A stretch of DNA of 64,000 nucleotides from Pseudomonas sp. 5P_3.1_Bac2 (lineage in GTDB: Bacteria > Pseudomonadota > Gammaproteobacteria > Pseudomonadales > Pseudomonadaceae): NCBI RefSeq assembly GCF_025465995.1, contig NZ_JANLNY010000006.1:496001-560000 (forward strand). Reading direction: 5' to 3'. Shown piece by piece: positions 16,955 to 25,368 of this stretch. The translations under genes and the position numbers were made by a program. Every line of letters starts with the position of its first letter. Positions within the stretch are counted from its first letter, which is position 1. The notes under the pieces were generated by a model that was not told the origin of the DNA, did no database searches, and saw only the letters and a program-made list of their open reading frames with translations.

Positions 16955-17311
16955 ATGCGTAAGATTTTTCTCGCCTGCCCCTACAGCCACACGGACGCCA
17001 AGGTGATTCACGAGCGCTTTATCAAGTGCAACGAAGTCGCCGCGACCATCATCGAGTCGGGCCATTGTGTGTTCAGTCAGGTGTCCATGTCGCACCCGAT
17101 CAACCTGGCCTTTGAAGGCAAAGACAGCGCCGCCATTGGCAAGCTGTGGGGCCCGGTGGATGCGGTGTTTATGCAGGCCATGGAGGAGCTGATCATCCTC
17201 GACCTGCCGGGCTGGGACCTGAGTTCGGGGATCAAGCGCGAGATCGAATGCTTCAAGAACCTGGGGCGCAACGTCAGTCTGTGGTCTGAAGTGGCTGAGC
17301 AGTTTAACTAA
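16955..17311 (+). CDS. DUF1937/nucleoside 2-deoxyribosyltransferase-like protein
   Basis: A 118-residue cytosolic protein beginning MRKIFLACPYSHTDAKVIHE. The start at 16955 follows GAGGA at the right distance. The pattern IFLACPYSHxD, FSQVSMSHPIN and LIILDLPGWDLSSGIKREIE matches the DUF1937/DUF4406 group, which has the nucleoside 2-deoxyribosyltransferase-like Rossmann fold: the SPG/ACPYS N-terminal loop and the GxxSSG-K-E phosphate or sugar contact region with the acidic E near residue 96. Enzyme members break or transfer N-glycosidic bonds; activity of this group is not established. It is cotranscribed with the EutH-type permease, so it may act on the imported compound or on a nucleotide-linked derivative. 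A pair of terminators follows. Confidence 0.7.
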   Translation: MRKIFLACPYSHTDAKVIHERFIKCNEVAATIIESGHCVFSQVSMSHPINLAFEGKDSAAIGKLWGPVDAVFMQAMEELIILDLPGWDLSSGIKREIECFKNLGRNVSLWSEVAEQFN

Positions 17312-17322
17312 TCCGTGTGAGG

Positions 17323-17345
17323 CTCTTGCCCTCGGGCAAGAGTTT
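17323..17345 (+). terminator. Terminator after the EutH operon
   Basis: CTCTTGCCC and GGGCAAGAG with a 2-base apex gap, followed by TTTAAA, 11 bases after the stop. Confidence 0.6.
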
Positions 17346-17364
17346 AAAGTGGTTGCTTTAACCC

Positions 17365-17398
17365 CCTCTAGTTCTTTGCGGAGCTGGAGGTTTTTTTT
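17365..17398 (+). terminator. Second terminator with eight T residues
   Basis: CCTCTAGTT pairs with AGCTGGAGG (with wobble pairs) and is followed by eight T residues, backing up the hairpin at 17323. Confidence 0.65.
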
Positions 17399-17555
17399 GC
17401 CTGCGAGTCAGTACTGAGCGGCAGTGGTGCGGGGCCAGCAAAGCGCAGGCAGAGGAGTAGGCCCGCACAGCTAAGCGGGCAATGCCAAGAGTTATTGGTG
17501 CTGCGGTTATAGCGCAGATAGGTTTGAGCCTTAGCTCGGGCAGCGCCTCGGTTAA

Positions 17556-17617
17556 TTGCCCAAGCGGTCGCTCGCTTGGGCAAGGCTTGGGCAGCGCAAT
17601 TAAGGCTGCGCTGCCCA
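17556..17617 (-). terminator. Tandem hairpins downstream of the MFS gene
   Basis: Two perfect dyads lie 6-70 bases beyond the minus-strand MFS stop: TGGGCAGCGC/GCGCTGCCCA (17588-17617) and TTGCCCAAGCG/CGCTTGGGCAA (17556-17583). They have no long T-run but are good candidates for 3'-end formation or message stabilisation. Confidence 0.45.
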
Positions 17618-17623
17618 GATGCT

Positions 17624-18973
17624 TTAGGTGGCGTCAGCGTGGCTGACCAGGCCTTTGATCAACACCCCAGCCGTGGCTACGGCGGCCGGCACCAGCAAAG
17701 CCGTCAGCACTTGCTCAAAGTTCCAGCCCAGGCCCAGCAGGGTGGCGCCAATCCACGCACCAAGCACCGCGCCAAAGCGGCCAATGCCAAGCATCCATGA
17801 CACCCCGGTTGCGCGGCTCTGGGTCGGATAGAAGCGTGCGGCGAGGGACGGCATCGCCGATTGCGCGCCGTTGATGCACATACCGGCCATCAGCACCAAG
17901 GTCGCCAGCAGGGCCATATTGCCCAGGCTTTGCCCAACCAAGTAGGCCAGCACGCCGGCCAGCAGGTAGAAAATGCCGATGACTTTATGTGGATTGAAGC
18001 GGTCCATGGCCCAGCCTAAACCGACGGCGCTGAGCACGCCGCCAAATTGGAACATGGCGCCGATCAACGCGGCGCTTTCCATGCTGGCGCCGTTATCGCG
18101 CATCAGGGTCGGCAGCCAGCTGGTCAGCAGATAGACGATGACCAGCCCCATAAAGTAGGTCAGCCACAGCAGCAGGGTGCCGGCGCCGTAGGTCTTGGAG
18201 AAAATGCTGCGCAGTACGTTGCTGCTGGTCGCGGTGTTCTGCTCGGGCAGGCTGAAGCCGCTGCACGCCGCGACCGCAGCCGGGCCAATGGGGCTAAGCA
18301 GCTGGCGGATTTTCTCCACGGCCTTGTTATGCACCACCATGTAGCGCGCCGACTCTGGCAGCCACAGGATCAAAGCCAAAGCCAGCAGTAGCGGCAGGAC
18401 ACCGCCCAAGACCAGCAAGCTGTGCCAGCCGTAACTCGGGATCAGCGAGGCTGAAATCAGACCGCCCGAGGCCATGCCCAGGTTAAAGCCGCAGAACATG
18501 CTGGTCACCAGCAGCGACTTGAGACGCTCCGGGGTGTATTCGGAGAGCAGGGTGGTAGCGCTGGGCATCCCGGCGCCTAGGCCCAGGCCGGTTAAAAAGC
18601 GCAGTACCAGGAGTTGATCAAGGCTGCTGCTAAAGGCCGAAGCCAGGCTAAACAGACCGAAGATAAACACCGCACTGACCAGCACCAGCTTGCGCCCGAA
18701 TTTATCGGCCAGGGGGCCAGAGCCCAAGGCGCCGAAGATCATCCCGACCAATGCCGCGCTCATCACCGGGCCTAAGCTGGCGCGGTCAATGCCCCAATCC
18801 TGGCTCAGGGCCGGGGCGATAAAGCCCATGGCCGCAGTGTCGAGACCGTCGATAAATACGATCAAAAAGCACAGTAAGACGATGCGCCACTGGTAGCGGC
18901 TTAGCGGCTGTTCATTGATAAACGCTTGCACATCGAGGGTGCTGGATGGGCGCGCAGAGGCAGGGCTGTTCAT
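17624..18973 (-). CDS. MFS aromatic acid:H+ symporter (PcaK/BenK-like)
   Basis: A 449-residue, 12-helix transporter of the AAHS branch of the major facilitator superfamily. The diagnostic first helix FIDGLDTAAMGFIAPAL carries the D-G-D-T acidic motif of PcaK, and the loop 2-3 signature GPLADKFGRKLVL and the helix-5/loop SEYTPERLKSLLVTSMF follow. WLPESARYMVVHNKAVEKI marks the end of helix 6 and the central loop. Such proteins import benzoate, 4-hydroxybenzoate, protocatechuate or related acids with protons. No aromatic catabolic gene is adjacent; the decarboxylase-like enzyme at 3.5-4.5 kb acts on hydroxybenzoates but lies 13 kb away. Hairpins flank the gene on both sides. The start at 18973 gives the usual 25-residue cytoplasmic leader before helix 1. 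Confidence 0.85.
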   Translation of the reverse strand: MNSPASARPSSTLDVQAFINEQPLSRYQWRIVLLCFLIVFIDGLDTAAMGFIAPALSQDWGIDRASLGPVMSAALVGMIFGALGSGPLADKFGRKLVLVSAVFIFGLFSLASAFSSSLDQLLVLRFLTGLGLGAGMPSATTLLSEYTPERLKSLLVTSMFCGFNLGMASGGLISASLIPSYGWHSLLVLGGVLPLLLALALILWLPESARYMVVHNKAVEKIRQLLSPIGPAAVAACSGFSLPEQNTATSSNVLRSIFSKTYGAGTLLLWLTYFMGLVIVYLLTSWLPTLMRDNGASMESAALIGAMFQFGGVLSAVGLGWAMDRFNPHKVIGIFYLLAGVLAYLVGQSLGNMALLATLVLMAGMCINGAQSAMPSLAARFYPTQSRATGVSWMLGIGRFGAVLGAWIGATLLGLGWNFEQVLTALLVPAAVATAGVLIKGLVSHADAT

Positions 18974-19318
18974 GGACCATTCCTAGTCATAGGGCACCCC
19001 GTGGCGGTGGCCGCCACGGGTCAGGCTGGGCGTTAGCCGGGCTGATGCGTACAGCGGCACCAGGAGCAACGCCCGTTATTGTTATGGCCGGGCCACAGCG
19101 CTAGGCGTTATGGCTTGGCCAGCACAGCTTAACGAGGCGTATGCCGTTTGCCGCAGGCAGTGGCCGATGATCGAACATATCTGCTGGTTTAACCCCAGAC
19201 CTTCGGCGCATTGCCGCCACAGGCCGGGCTGAATGGGCCAGTTCCTCCCAAAGAACTATTGCCATGCGCGGGGCGCGCCTTGATCCTCAGCGGGATTAAT
19301 CTGCCTGGGCCTTGTGCC
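18974..19318. other. Divergent promoter region between the MFS gene and pqqF
   Basis: About 345 bases. It contains one perfect hairpin, CCCGTGGCGG/CCGCCACGGG at 18998-19020, only 25-47 bases upstream of the MFS start and so probably in its 5' leader. A TTG at 19211 opens the pqqF frame earlier, but the added 36 residues do not look like PqqF. Confidence 0.4.
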
Positions 19319-21808
19319 ATGTCTATAGCCACTGCCAGTACCACGGCCCCCGATCTGCAAGCCACCCGGCGCTTGGCCAATGGCGTGCGGCTGCAGGTGC
19401 AAAGCCAGCCCTGGCTGAGCAGCGCGGCCATCTGTGTGCGGGTCAATGCCGGCAGCCATGATGAGCCCCTGGCCTATCCTGGCTTGGCGCATTTTCTTGA
19501 GCATCTGCTGTTTTTAGACTGCGCCGAGTTCACCGGCGAACAACGTTTGTTGCCTTTTATCCAAGCCTGCGGCGGCCAGGTGAATGCCACCACCCAGGCG
19601 CGTTATACGGAATATTTTTGCCAGTTGCCGCCGTTGCACTTAGCCGCAGGCTTAGCGCGCTTATTGGCGATGTTGGCCCAGCCGGGTTTAAGCACGGCAG
19701 AGCAACTGCGCGAGCGTGAGGTGCTGCATGCGGAGTTTCTTGCCCGCAGTCAGGACCGCGAAACCTTGCTGCTGACTGCCCTTGGCCAAGCCTTGCCCAA
19801 GGGGCATCGCGGCGCCGATTTTGTCGCCGGCAATAAACCCAGTCTGCCGGTGCCAGAGTTGCCGTTTCAGCAGGCGCTCCACGAGTTTCATCGGCGCTTC
19901 TATAGCGCGGCTAACTGCCAGCTGAGCCTGATCGGCCCGCAACCCTTGGCAGAGTTACTGCACTTAGCGCAACAGCATGCCGCTGTCTTGCCCGGGGCCA
20001 CGCTTGCTCGCGCGGTAGCGGTGAAGGGCGCGTTGTTGCCGCTGCGCTTTAACCAGGCACGCATTAGCTTGCCTGGCGCTTGCCAGGGCCTCCATGTGGG
20101 GCTGGCGCTGGAGCTTGAACAAAGCCAGGCGGATGCCGCTTGGCAGTGCCTACATGACTGGCTGCTGGCAGACGGCGCGGGTTGTTGGGCGTCATTGGCT
20201 GGGCAGGGCGCCGGCGCGCAATTGCACAGTCTGTATAGCCATCAAGGTCAGCAATTGTGGCTGCTGAGTTTGCCCCAAGCCCATGAGCCGGGTCGGGTGT
20301 TGGCTGCGCTGCAGAAGTGGGCCGGGATTATGGCCCAGCGTGCGGACTTGCCCCAGCTATTGGCCGAGCAGCAAGCGGCGCGCGCTTATCAGTTGGCCAG
20401 CCGCTCGCCCTTGGCCCTGGCACGGCTGGCCGCGCAGCAGTTAAGTGGCGAGGGCCAGCCTTGCGCTTTGGCCACGCTACAGCTGTTGTTAAAGCAGTTG
20501 CAGTGCGCCAGTCGCACACTCTGTTTACGTGAAACAGAAGGCGCGGCGCTTTGGCCCAATGCGGGTTTTCCCCTGCATATGCAGGTTGAGCCGCGCGCGC
20601 CGCTGCCTGCCATTGCGTTGCCAGCCATTGCTCCGCCAGACATTGCGCTGACTGAACCGCCGCGCCTGGGCAATCCCCTGTTAACGGCGCAGCCCTCGCT
20701 AAGATTGCCCTGTAGCGCGCAGCTGCGCTGGCTGTCGGCACCCGCTCAGGAACACTGCAGACCGTTGGCGCAGGCCATCTGGTACGGGCGCTGGCGTTTT
20801 GCGCAAAGCCTTTGCGCCCGTGCGCTTAAGCAGTTGGCCGAGGCCTGTTGCGCGGGGCTGATGCAACAGGCCGGGCAGTTGGGTATCAGCCTGCAAATCG
20901 GCGCTGAGGCGGGCTGTTTACTGCTGCGCATTGACGGTGCCCGGCAACTTTTGCCGTCTGTTATCAGCCAGCTGATGCAAGCCTTGTACGCACCCAGCAG
21001 CGAACATTGGCAAGCGCCGCAACAAGCGGCAGCGGCGGCCAGCGGCATGCCGATTCGCCATTTGCTCAAGCACATTGAGTTACTGCTGGCGGTGAATCAG
21101 GGGGTTGATTTTGAGCGGCAGAGCTGGCCAATGTTATTGAGCACCCTGCAGGTGGAAGGCTTAGGCATTGGCTTTGATAGCGCCGCGCAGGAGCAGATCA
21201 GCGCTCTGTTTCAGGTGGGCAAACCTGCTCCAGCGGCACCGCTCACACCGCTACAGGCGGGCGTGCATTGGCGTCATCTGGCGGCCAGCGGCGAAGCCGC
21301 CGTGCTGTTGTTTTGCCCGCAGCCCAGCGCCAGTGCTGTCGACGAAGCGGCGTGGCGGTTACTGGCGCAGCTGCAGCAAAACGCCTTCTATCAACGTATG
21401 CGCAGCGAGCTGCAACTGGGCTATGCGGTGTTTTGTCAGTACCGGCAGATCAGCGGCCAGCGTGGCCTGTTGTTTGGCTTGCAGGCGCCGCAGCTGAGCA
21501 GCAGCGAGATCCTTGCGCAGATCCAGCTGTTTTTACAGCAGCGCAGCCTGTGGTTGGCGCAGTTGCCGGCCAGCGCGCTGGAGGCTGCCCGCGATTCTTT
21601 AAGCCAGCAATGGCGCGAGCAGGCACAAAGCTTGGATGGCCTCATCGAGCAGCACTGGCAAGCCCACCTGGCCGGACTCCCGGCGGAGCACGACACGGCG
21701 GTTCAGCAGCAGATCCTGTCCTTGCCGGCCAGCACCCTGCTCGCGGCGCAGCACGGCCTATGCCAGGCCCAGGCCGGTTGGTATGTGCTGAGCAATCAAG
21801 CTGTTTAA
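19319..21808 (+). CDS. pqqF: PqqF, M16-family peptidase for PQQ biosynthesis
   Basis: An 829-residue zinc peptidase of the insulinase (M16) family. The inverted zinc motif is H58-F-L-E61-H62 within GLAHFLEHLLFLDC, and the third ligand is in the LREREVLHAEFLARSQ segment. GSHDEP before it and the GGQVNATTQARYTEYFCQLP segment match Pseudomonas PqqF. With PqqG it cuts the PqqA peptide to release the crosslinked Glu-Tyr that becomes PQQ. The second half is the inactive M16-like half, as usual for the family. The ATG at 19319 is chosen; a weak TTG lies at 19211. pqqA-E are not in the window, so pqqF is detached from the core pqq operon, as often in pseudomonads. It opens a long block of PQQ-alcohol genes. 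Confidence 0.9.
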   Translation: MSIATASTTAPDLQATRRLANGVRLQVQSQPWLSSAAICVRVNAGSHDEPLAYPGLAHFLEHLLFLDCAEFTGEQRLLPFIQACGGQVNATTQARYTEYFCQLPPLHLAAGLARLLAMLAQPGLSTAEQLREREVLHAEFLARSQDRETLLLTALGQALPKGHRGADFVAGNKPSLPVPELPFQQALHEFHRRFYSAANCQLSLIGPQPLAELLHLAQQHAAVLPGATLARAVAVKGALLPLRFNQARISLPGACQGLHVGLALELEQSQADAAWQCLHDWLLADGAGCWASLAGQGAGAQLHSLYSHQGQQLWLLSLPQAHEPGRVLAALQKWAGIMAQRADLPQLLAEQQAARAYQLASRSPLALARLAAQQLSGEGQPCALATLQLLLKQLQCASRTLCLRETEGAALWPNAGFPLHMQVEPRAPLPAIALPAIAPPDIALTEPPRLGNPLLTAQPSLRLPCSAQLRWLSAPAQEHCRPLAQAIWYGRWRFAQSLCARALKQLAEACCAGLMQQAGQLGISLQIGAEAGCLLLRIDGARQLLPSVISQLMQALYAPSSEHWQAPQQAAAAASGMPIRHLLKHIELLLAVNQGVDFERQSWPMLLSTLQVEGLGIGFDSAAQEQISALFQVGKPAPAAPLTPLQAGVHWRHLAASGEAAVLLFCPQPSASAVDEAAWRLLAQLQQNAFYQRMRSELQLGYAVFCQYRQISGQRGLLFGLQAPQLSSSEILAQIQLFLQQRSLWLAQLPASALEAARDSLSQQWREQAQSLDGLIEQHWQAHLAGLPAEHDTAVQQQILSLPASTLLAAQHGLCQAQAGWYVLSNQAV

Positions 21809-22382
21809 GGATGGCTGGATCGGCGGCCAAGATCCGCAGCTGTCAGCTGTTTCGGCGGCTTTAGCCGGGCGAATTTAAGCGCTCACACATGCCGATTATT
21901 GGGGCTGAAATCCAGGCCGCGTGATGAGCTTTAGAGGCTAGGCAAGCGACCCGTTTCCCGCTTCGGGTGGCTTGGCATACGCGCAGCCGTCATGGGCTAT
22001 TTCGCGCGCCACCACGCCCAGGCTGGCAGGCACTGAGTCTGCAAGGGCCAAGCCGCCCAATCACTCACTCATTTCTTTGGGCTTCACCCCGGCGCTTGTC
22101 TGGGGTTGATCGACTGTGGGCGGCTTACGGCTGGGCCCATGGGCGCTGCTTAGCCAATCAGGCTGAGCTGGGACTAATCCTTCTACGACTTTGGGTGGCA
22201 CACCTTATGGCCTGCGCCGGTTGGAGGGGCAGTCGTATAGCCCTTGGTGGGCCATCCCCAGGCCGCTCCAAAGCAGCAGTAAAGCAGGGCTATGGCAGCG
22301 TTTAGGGGGCAGGAGGGCTTTTCGATAATCCGCTGCGCACCGACTGACCTTTGGCGGTCCGTCCTATCCAACGGAGAGTGTT
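21809..22382. other. Intergenic stretch between pqqF and the porin gene
   Basis: About 575 bases. I see no credible gene, no clear terminator and no recognised operator. Short frames here lack protein character. The porin promoter is expected in the last 200 bases. Confidence 0.35.
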
Positions 22383-23564
22383 ATGAATAACAACAAAGCC
22401 AGCACCCGTTTTCTGCCTCTGGCCTTAACCGCTGCCGTCGCCCTGGTGAGCGCCCAACAAGCGGCTGCCGAGATTGTCCTCTACGATAAGGACGACACCA
22501 CCTTTTCCACCGATGGTTATATCAACGCCTTCTACGTCAACAGCGACGTGGACCGTGATGGTGAGCAATACGACCGGCGCCAGTCGCGGGTCAAGATGGG
22601 TTTCCTGCCCAACTGGATCGGCTTTAACTTCAATAAGCAGCTGGATGACTTGAAGGTCAGTGGCCGCTCCTCGTTCTGGGTCACCATCAACGACGGTGAG
22701 CAAAACGGCACCAGCACGGACATCGATGTGCGTCAGTTCTACGGCACCGTATCTTCGCCTGAGTGGGGGGAAGTGCTGGTCGGTAAAGACTTCGGCCTGT
22801 TCGCCCGTTCCAACATCATGCTTGATGAGTTGTTGGCCGGTTACGGCAACGTCAGCGATGTGCTTGGCCTGGTCGATGGCGGCGGTGTGTCGTTCGGCAA
22901 TATCGGCACCGGTTATCCCTATCCGTTCCCTAGCTCGCAGATCACCTATCGCAACAACAACCTGGTTGAAGGTCTGCGTGTCGCGGTGGGTATTCTCGAT
23001 CCGGTCGACACCAACGACCACAGCACCCTGGGCAAGTCCTACCAGGACCAGCCGCGCTATGAGACTGAGGTCAGCTACCAGTTTGAAGTCGGCGGTGCGG
23101 CGATTTACTCCTGGGTCAACGCCATGCACCAAAGCTCGGAAAACACCGACAGCAGCGTCGCGACCATTGATTCCAGCGGCGTGGGTTACGGTGTGCAGGC
23201 CAAAATGGGCGGCCTTTCGGTGACGGCTTCGGGCTTCCAGGCCGAGGGCATCAACCCGTTCTTCGTCAACAACCTGGGCGAGCCGAGCCTGCGTGAAATC
23301 GACAGCACCGGCTACCTGCTGCAAAGCTCCTACACCTTCGGCAAAAACCGCGTAGCGCTGTCTTTCGGTAAGACCGAAGACGACGGTAACGGTCTGGGCC
23401 ATGCCGCCGACTACGAGACCCGTGGCGTGGCGTACTTTCGCACGATCAATGACAACCTGAAGTTGGTCGCCGAGTACAACCAGTACGAAATCAGCGCCAC
23501 CCAAGACAGCGCGTTGTCGGAAGACACCAATACCTTCGCCGTCGGTGCCGTCGTCAGCTGGTAA
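22383..23564 (+). CDS. Gram-negative porin
   Basis: A 393-residue outer-membrane protein. A signal peptide covers the first 29 residues (LALTAAVALVSAQQAAA). The mature chain shows alternating amphipathic beta strands, starts with a strand typical for porins (STDGYINAFYVNSD), has a loop rich in Asp/Gly, contains LVGKDFGLFARSNIMLDELLAGYG as the likely constriction loop L3, and ends with a hydrophobic strand and W (FAVGAVVSW) for BAM recognition. It fits the Porin_4 / general trimeric porin group. Lying just after pqqF and before the PQQ-alcohol regulatory block, it may admit alcohols or the products of periplasmic oxidation; that is inference. GGAGAG precedes the ATG. Confidence 0.85.
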   Translation: MNNNKASTRFLPLALTAAVALVSAQQAAAEIVLYDKDDTTFSTDGYINAFYVNSDVDRDGEQYDRRQSRVKMGFLPNWIGFNFNKQLDDLKVSGRSSFWVTINDGEQNGTSTDIDVRQFYGTVSSPEWGEVLVGKDFGLFARSNIMLDELLAGYGNVSDVLGLVDGGGVSFGNIGTGYPYPFPSSQITYRNNNLVEGLRVAVGILDPVDTNDHSTLGKSYQDQPRYETEVSYQFEVGGAAIYSWVNAMHQSSENTDSSVATIDSSGVGYGVQAKMGGLSVTASGFQAEGINPFFVNNLGEPSLREIDSTGYLLQSSYTFGKNRVALSFGKTEDDGNGLGHAADYETRGVAYFRTINDNLKLVAEYNQYEISATQDSALSEDTNTFAVGAVVSW

Positions 23565-23612
23565 GCCAATGTCCTGCGGGCAGTTAATCCTGCCCGCTTG
23601 CTGGAGGTGCTG

Positions 23613-23705
23613 ATGAACGCAGAAGCTTTATTGATCCTCTCGCCGTTGAGCAGCGTGGTATTGGCGTTGCCCTATTTGCTGCGTGGCTACCTTATTCGCT
23701 CGTGA
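23613..23705 (+). CDS. Small 30-residue single-helix membrane protein
   Basis: The frame at 23613 follows a strong GGAGG 5 bases upstream and encodes 30 residues with one hydrophobic helix (ALLILSPLSSVVLALPYLL) and a positively charged end (LRGYLIRS). It lies between the porin stop and the next membrane protein, 18 bases from that start, so it is probably translated as part of the same message. I do not know a family for it. The good ribosome site and tight spacing are the support; the length is the weakness. Confidence 0.45.
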   Translation: MNAEALLILSPLSSVVLALPYLLRGYLIRS

Positions 23706-23723
23706 TCGAGCCCTGGAGCTGAG

Positions 23724-24116
23724 ATGTTAGGTATCTGGTCCGAATATGCTCAGATGTACCTGCTGATCCTCACCCTGAGCACCACCTTGGTGTTCGCTTT
23801 ACCGCTGTTTCTGGTGCCCATGCTGTGGTCGCGGCTGATGCTCTGGCAGGTGCCTGCAGAAACGGATTTAGCGGTGTATCTGGGGCGCTGCTTAGGCGCC
23901 TTTATCCTGATCGTCGAAGCCCTGATGCTGCGTGCCAGTCTGACGGGCGAGGCGTTGCACACCACCTTCGAAGTACTCGCGGCAGTCGCTGTGATGATGA
24001 TTGGGGTGCATATCTACGGCGCCTTGCGGCGTATCCAACCGCTGACGGAAACCTTGGAAATTGGCTTCTACAGCGCGTTACTGGCCCTCACTTTGCTGTG
24101 CTGGCCCGCTACTTAG
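23724..24116 (+). CDS. Unknown four-helix inner-membrane protein
   Basis: A 130-residue hydrophobic protein with four predicted helices: about 10-32, 48-67, 80-100 and 110-128. It carries GRCLGAFILIVEALMLRASL in the middle, a short conserved-looking charged and Gly motif. I recognise no family. It starts 18 bases after the small membrane protein with GGAG upstream, and precedes the FIST gene by 55 bases, so it belongs to the PQQ-alcohol regulatory strand. A role as a membrane partner of the FIST/hybrid-kinase pair is possible but unsupported. Confidence 0.65.
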   Translation: MLGIWSEYAQMYLLILTLSTTLVFALPLFLVPMLWSRLMLWQVPAETDLAVYLGRCLGAFILIVEALMLRASLTGEALHTTFEVLAAVAVMMIGVHIYGALRRIQPLTETLEIGFYSALLALTLLCWPAT

Positions 24117-24171
24117 GAAGTAGGGCGGCGCTACTCAAGTGGCATGGGGGCGCCGCCAGCCGCTGAGTAAA

Positions 24172-25368
24172 ATGTCTGGCCTCAATAGCACGGTTTTTGG
24201 GATGGGGCGGGCGATGCCGCATATGCCGATGGACGATGTAATCACTGCCACCTCCAGCGCCACCGAGGTGGAGCTGGTGGCACAGGAGCTGGCGCGGCAA
24301 CTGATTCATCCGCACCTGGGTTTTGTGTTGTTTTTCTGCTCGGCAGAATACGACCTCAACTCCCTGGGGGAGGCGCTGGATCAATACTTTGGCGGGGTGA
24401 GTCTGGTCGGCTGCACCAGTGCCGGGGAAATCACCGCCCAGGGCTATGGCCGTGGCTGTGTCAGCGCCATGGGCTTTGATCACCGCAGCTTCTCGATTGC
24501 CAGCGCGCTGATCGATGAGATGGAGCGTTTTAGCCTGATCGACGCCCAGCAGTTGGTGGAGCGTTTGGTCAGCGACTGCCGTAGCAACGAACTGGCCTCC
24601 ATCAAGGGCCACAGCTTCGCCCTGACCTTGCTCGATGGCTTATCCAGCCGTGAAGAAGTGGTGCTCGGCGCGCTGAGCGCGGCCTTTGGCAGCATCCCCC
24701 ATTTTGGCGGCTCAGCCGGCGACGATAACCGCTTAAACCAAACCCATGTGTACTACGGCGGCGCCTTCCATAAGGGCGCGGCGGTGGTGGTGTTGTTCAA
24801 CACCTGGCTGGATTTTGAGGTGTTCAGCAGCCATCACTTAGTGCCCCTCGGCGACAAGCTGGTGGTGACCCGCGCCGACAGCACCAGCCGGCGGGTTTAT
24901 GAATTGAACGCGGCGCCCGCTGCGCAGGAATACGCGCAGTTGGTCGGCGTGAGCCTGGCTGAACTCAATCACCAGTTGTTTGCCGCCCATCCCTTGGCCG
25001 TGCGCATTGGTGAGCAGTACTACGTGCGTTCGATCCAGCGGGTTAATCCTGATCTGAGCCTGAGTTTTTACTGCGCCGTGGAGAATGGCATTGTCCTCAC
25101 CGCCATGCGCCCCGGCACCTTGCTGGCCGATATGCGCCAGCTGTTTGCCGGCTTGCAAGAGCGTCTCGGGCCGTTGCTGCTGACCATCGGCTGCGATTGT
25201 TTTTTAAGGCGTCTGGAGATCGAGGCTAACCAGCAGGTTGCTGAGGTTTCGCAAGTGCTGCGCGAGCAGCATGTCATTGGTTTTAACACCTACGGGGAGC
25301 AGTTCAATGGCATGCACATCAACCAGACCTTCACCGGAGTTGCCATTGGCCGACCCGCACGGGGCTGA
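24172..25368 (+). CDS. FIST-domain signal transduction protein
   Basis: A 398-residue protein with FIST_N (about residues 40-230: LGFVLFFCSAEYDLNSL, GCTSAGEITAQGY, FGGSAGDDNRL) and FIST_C (about 235-370: RADSTSRRVYELNAAPAAQEYAQLVG, then GVIGFNTYGEQFNGMH-like end). FIST is a sensory domain thought to bind small ligands such as amino acids and usually acts with kinases. The downstream hybrid kinase gene overlaps its 3' end, so the two are coupled. The same pair occurs beside the erb/ped cluster of other pseudomonads. The ATG at 24172 (MSGLNSTVFGM) is preferred over one 33 bases earlier because the extra peptide is not FIST-like. Confidence 0.85.
   Translation: MSGLNSTVFGMGRAMPHMPMDDVITATSSATEVELVAQELARQLIHPHLGFVLFFCSAEYDLNSLGEALDQYFGGVSLVGCTSAGEITAQGYGRGCVSAMGFDHRSFSIASALIDEMERFSLIDAQQLVERLVSDCRSNELASIKGHSFALTLLDGLSSREEVVLGALSAAFGSIPHFGGSAGDDNRLNQTHVYYGGAFHKGAAVVVLFNTWLDFEVFSSHHLVPLGDKLVVTRADSTSRRVYELNAAPAAQEYAQLVGVSLAELNHQLFAAHPLAVRIGEQYYVRSIQRVNPDLSLSFYCAVENGIVLTAMRPGTLLADMRQLFAGLQERLGPLLLTIGCDCFLRRLEIEANQQVAEVSQVLREQHVIGFNTYGEQFNGMHINQTFTGVAIGRPARG

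Noticed and set aside
22425..23504. 359-codon minus-strand frame opposite the porin gene
   Set aside because: Shadow frame; the plus strand has signal peptide, beta-strand pattern and terminal aromatic residue of a porin.
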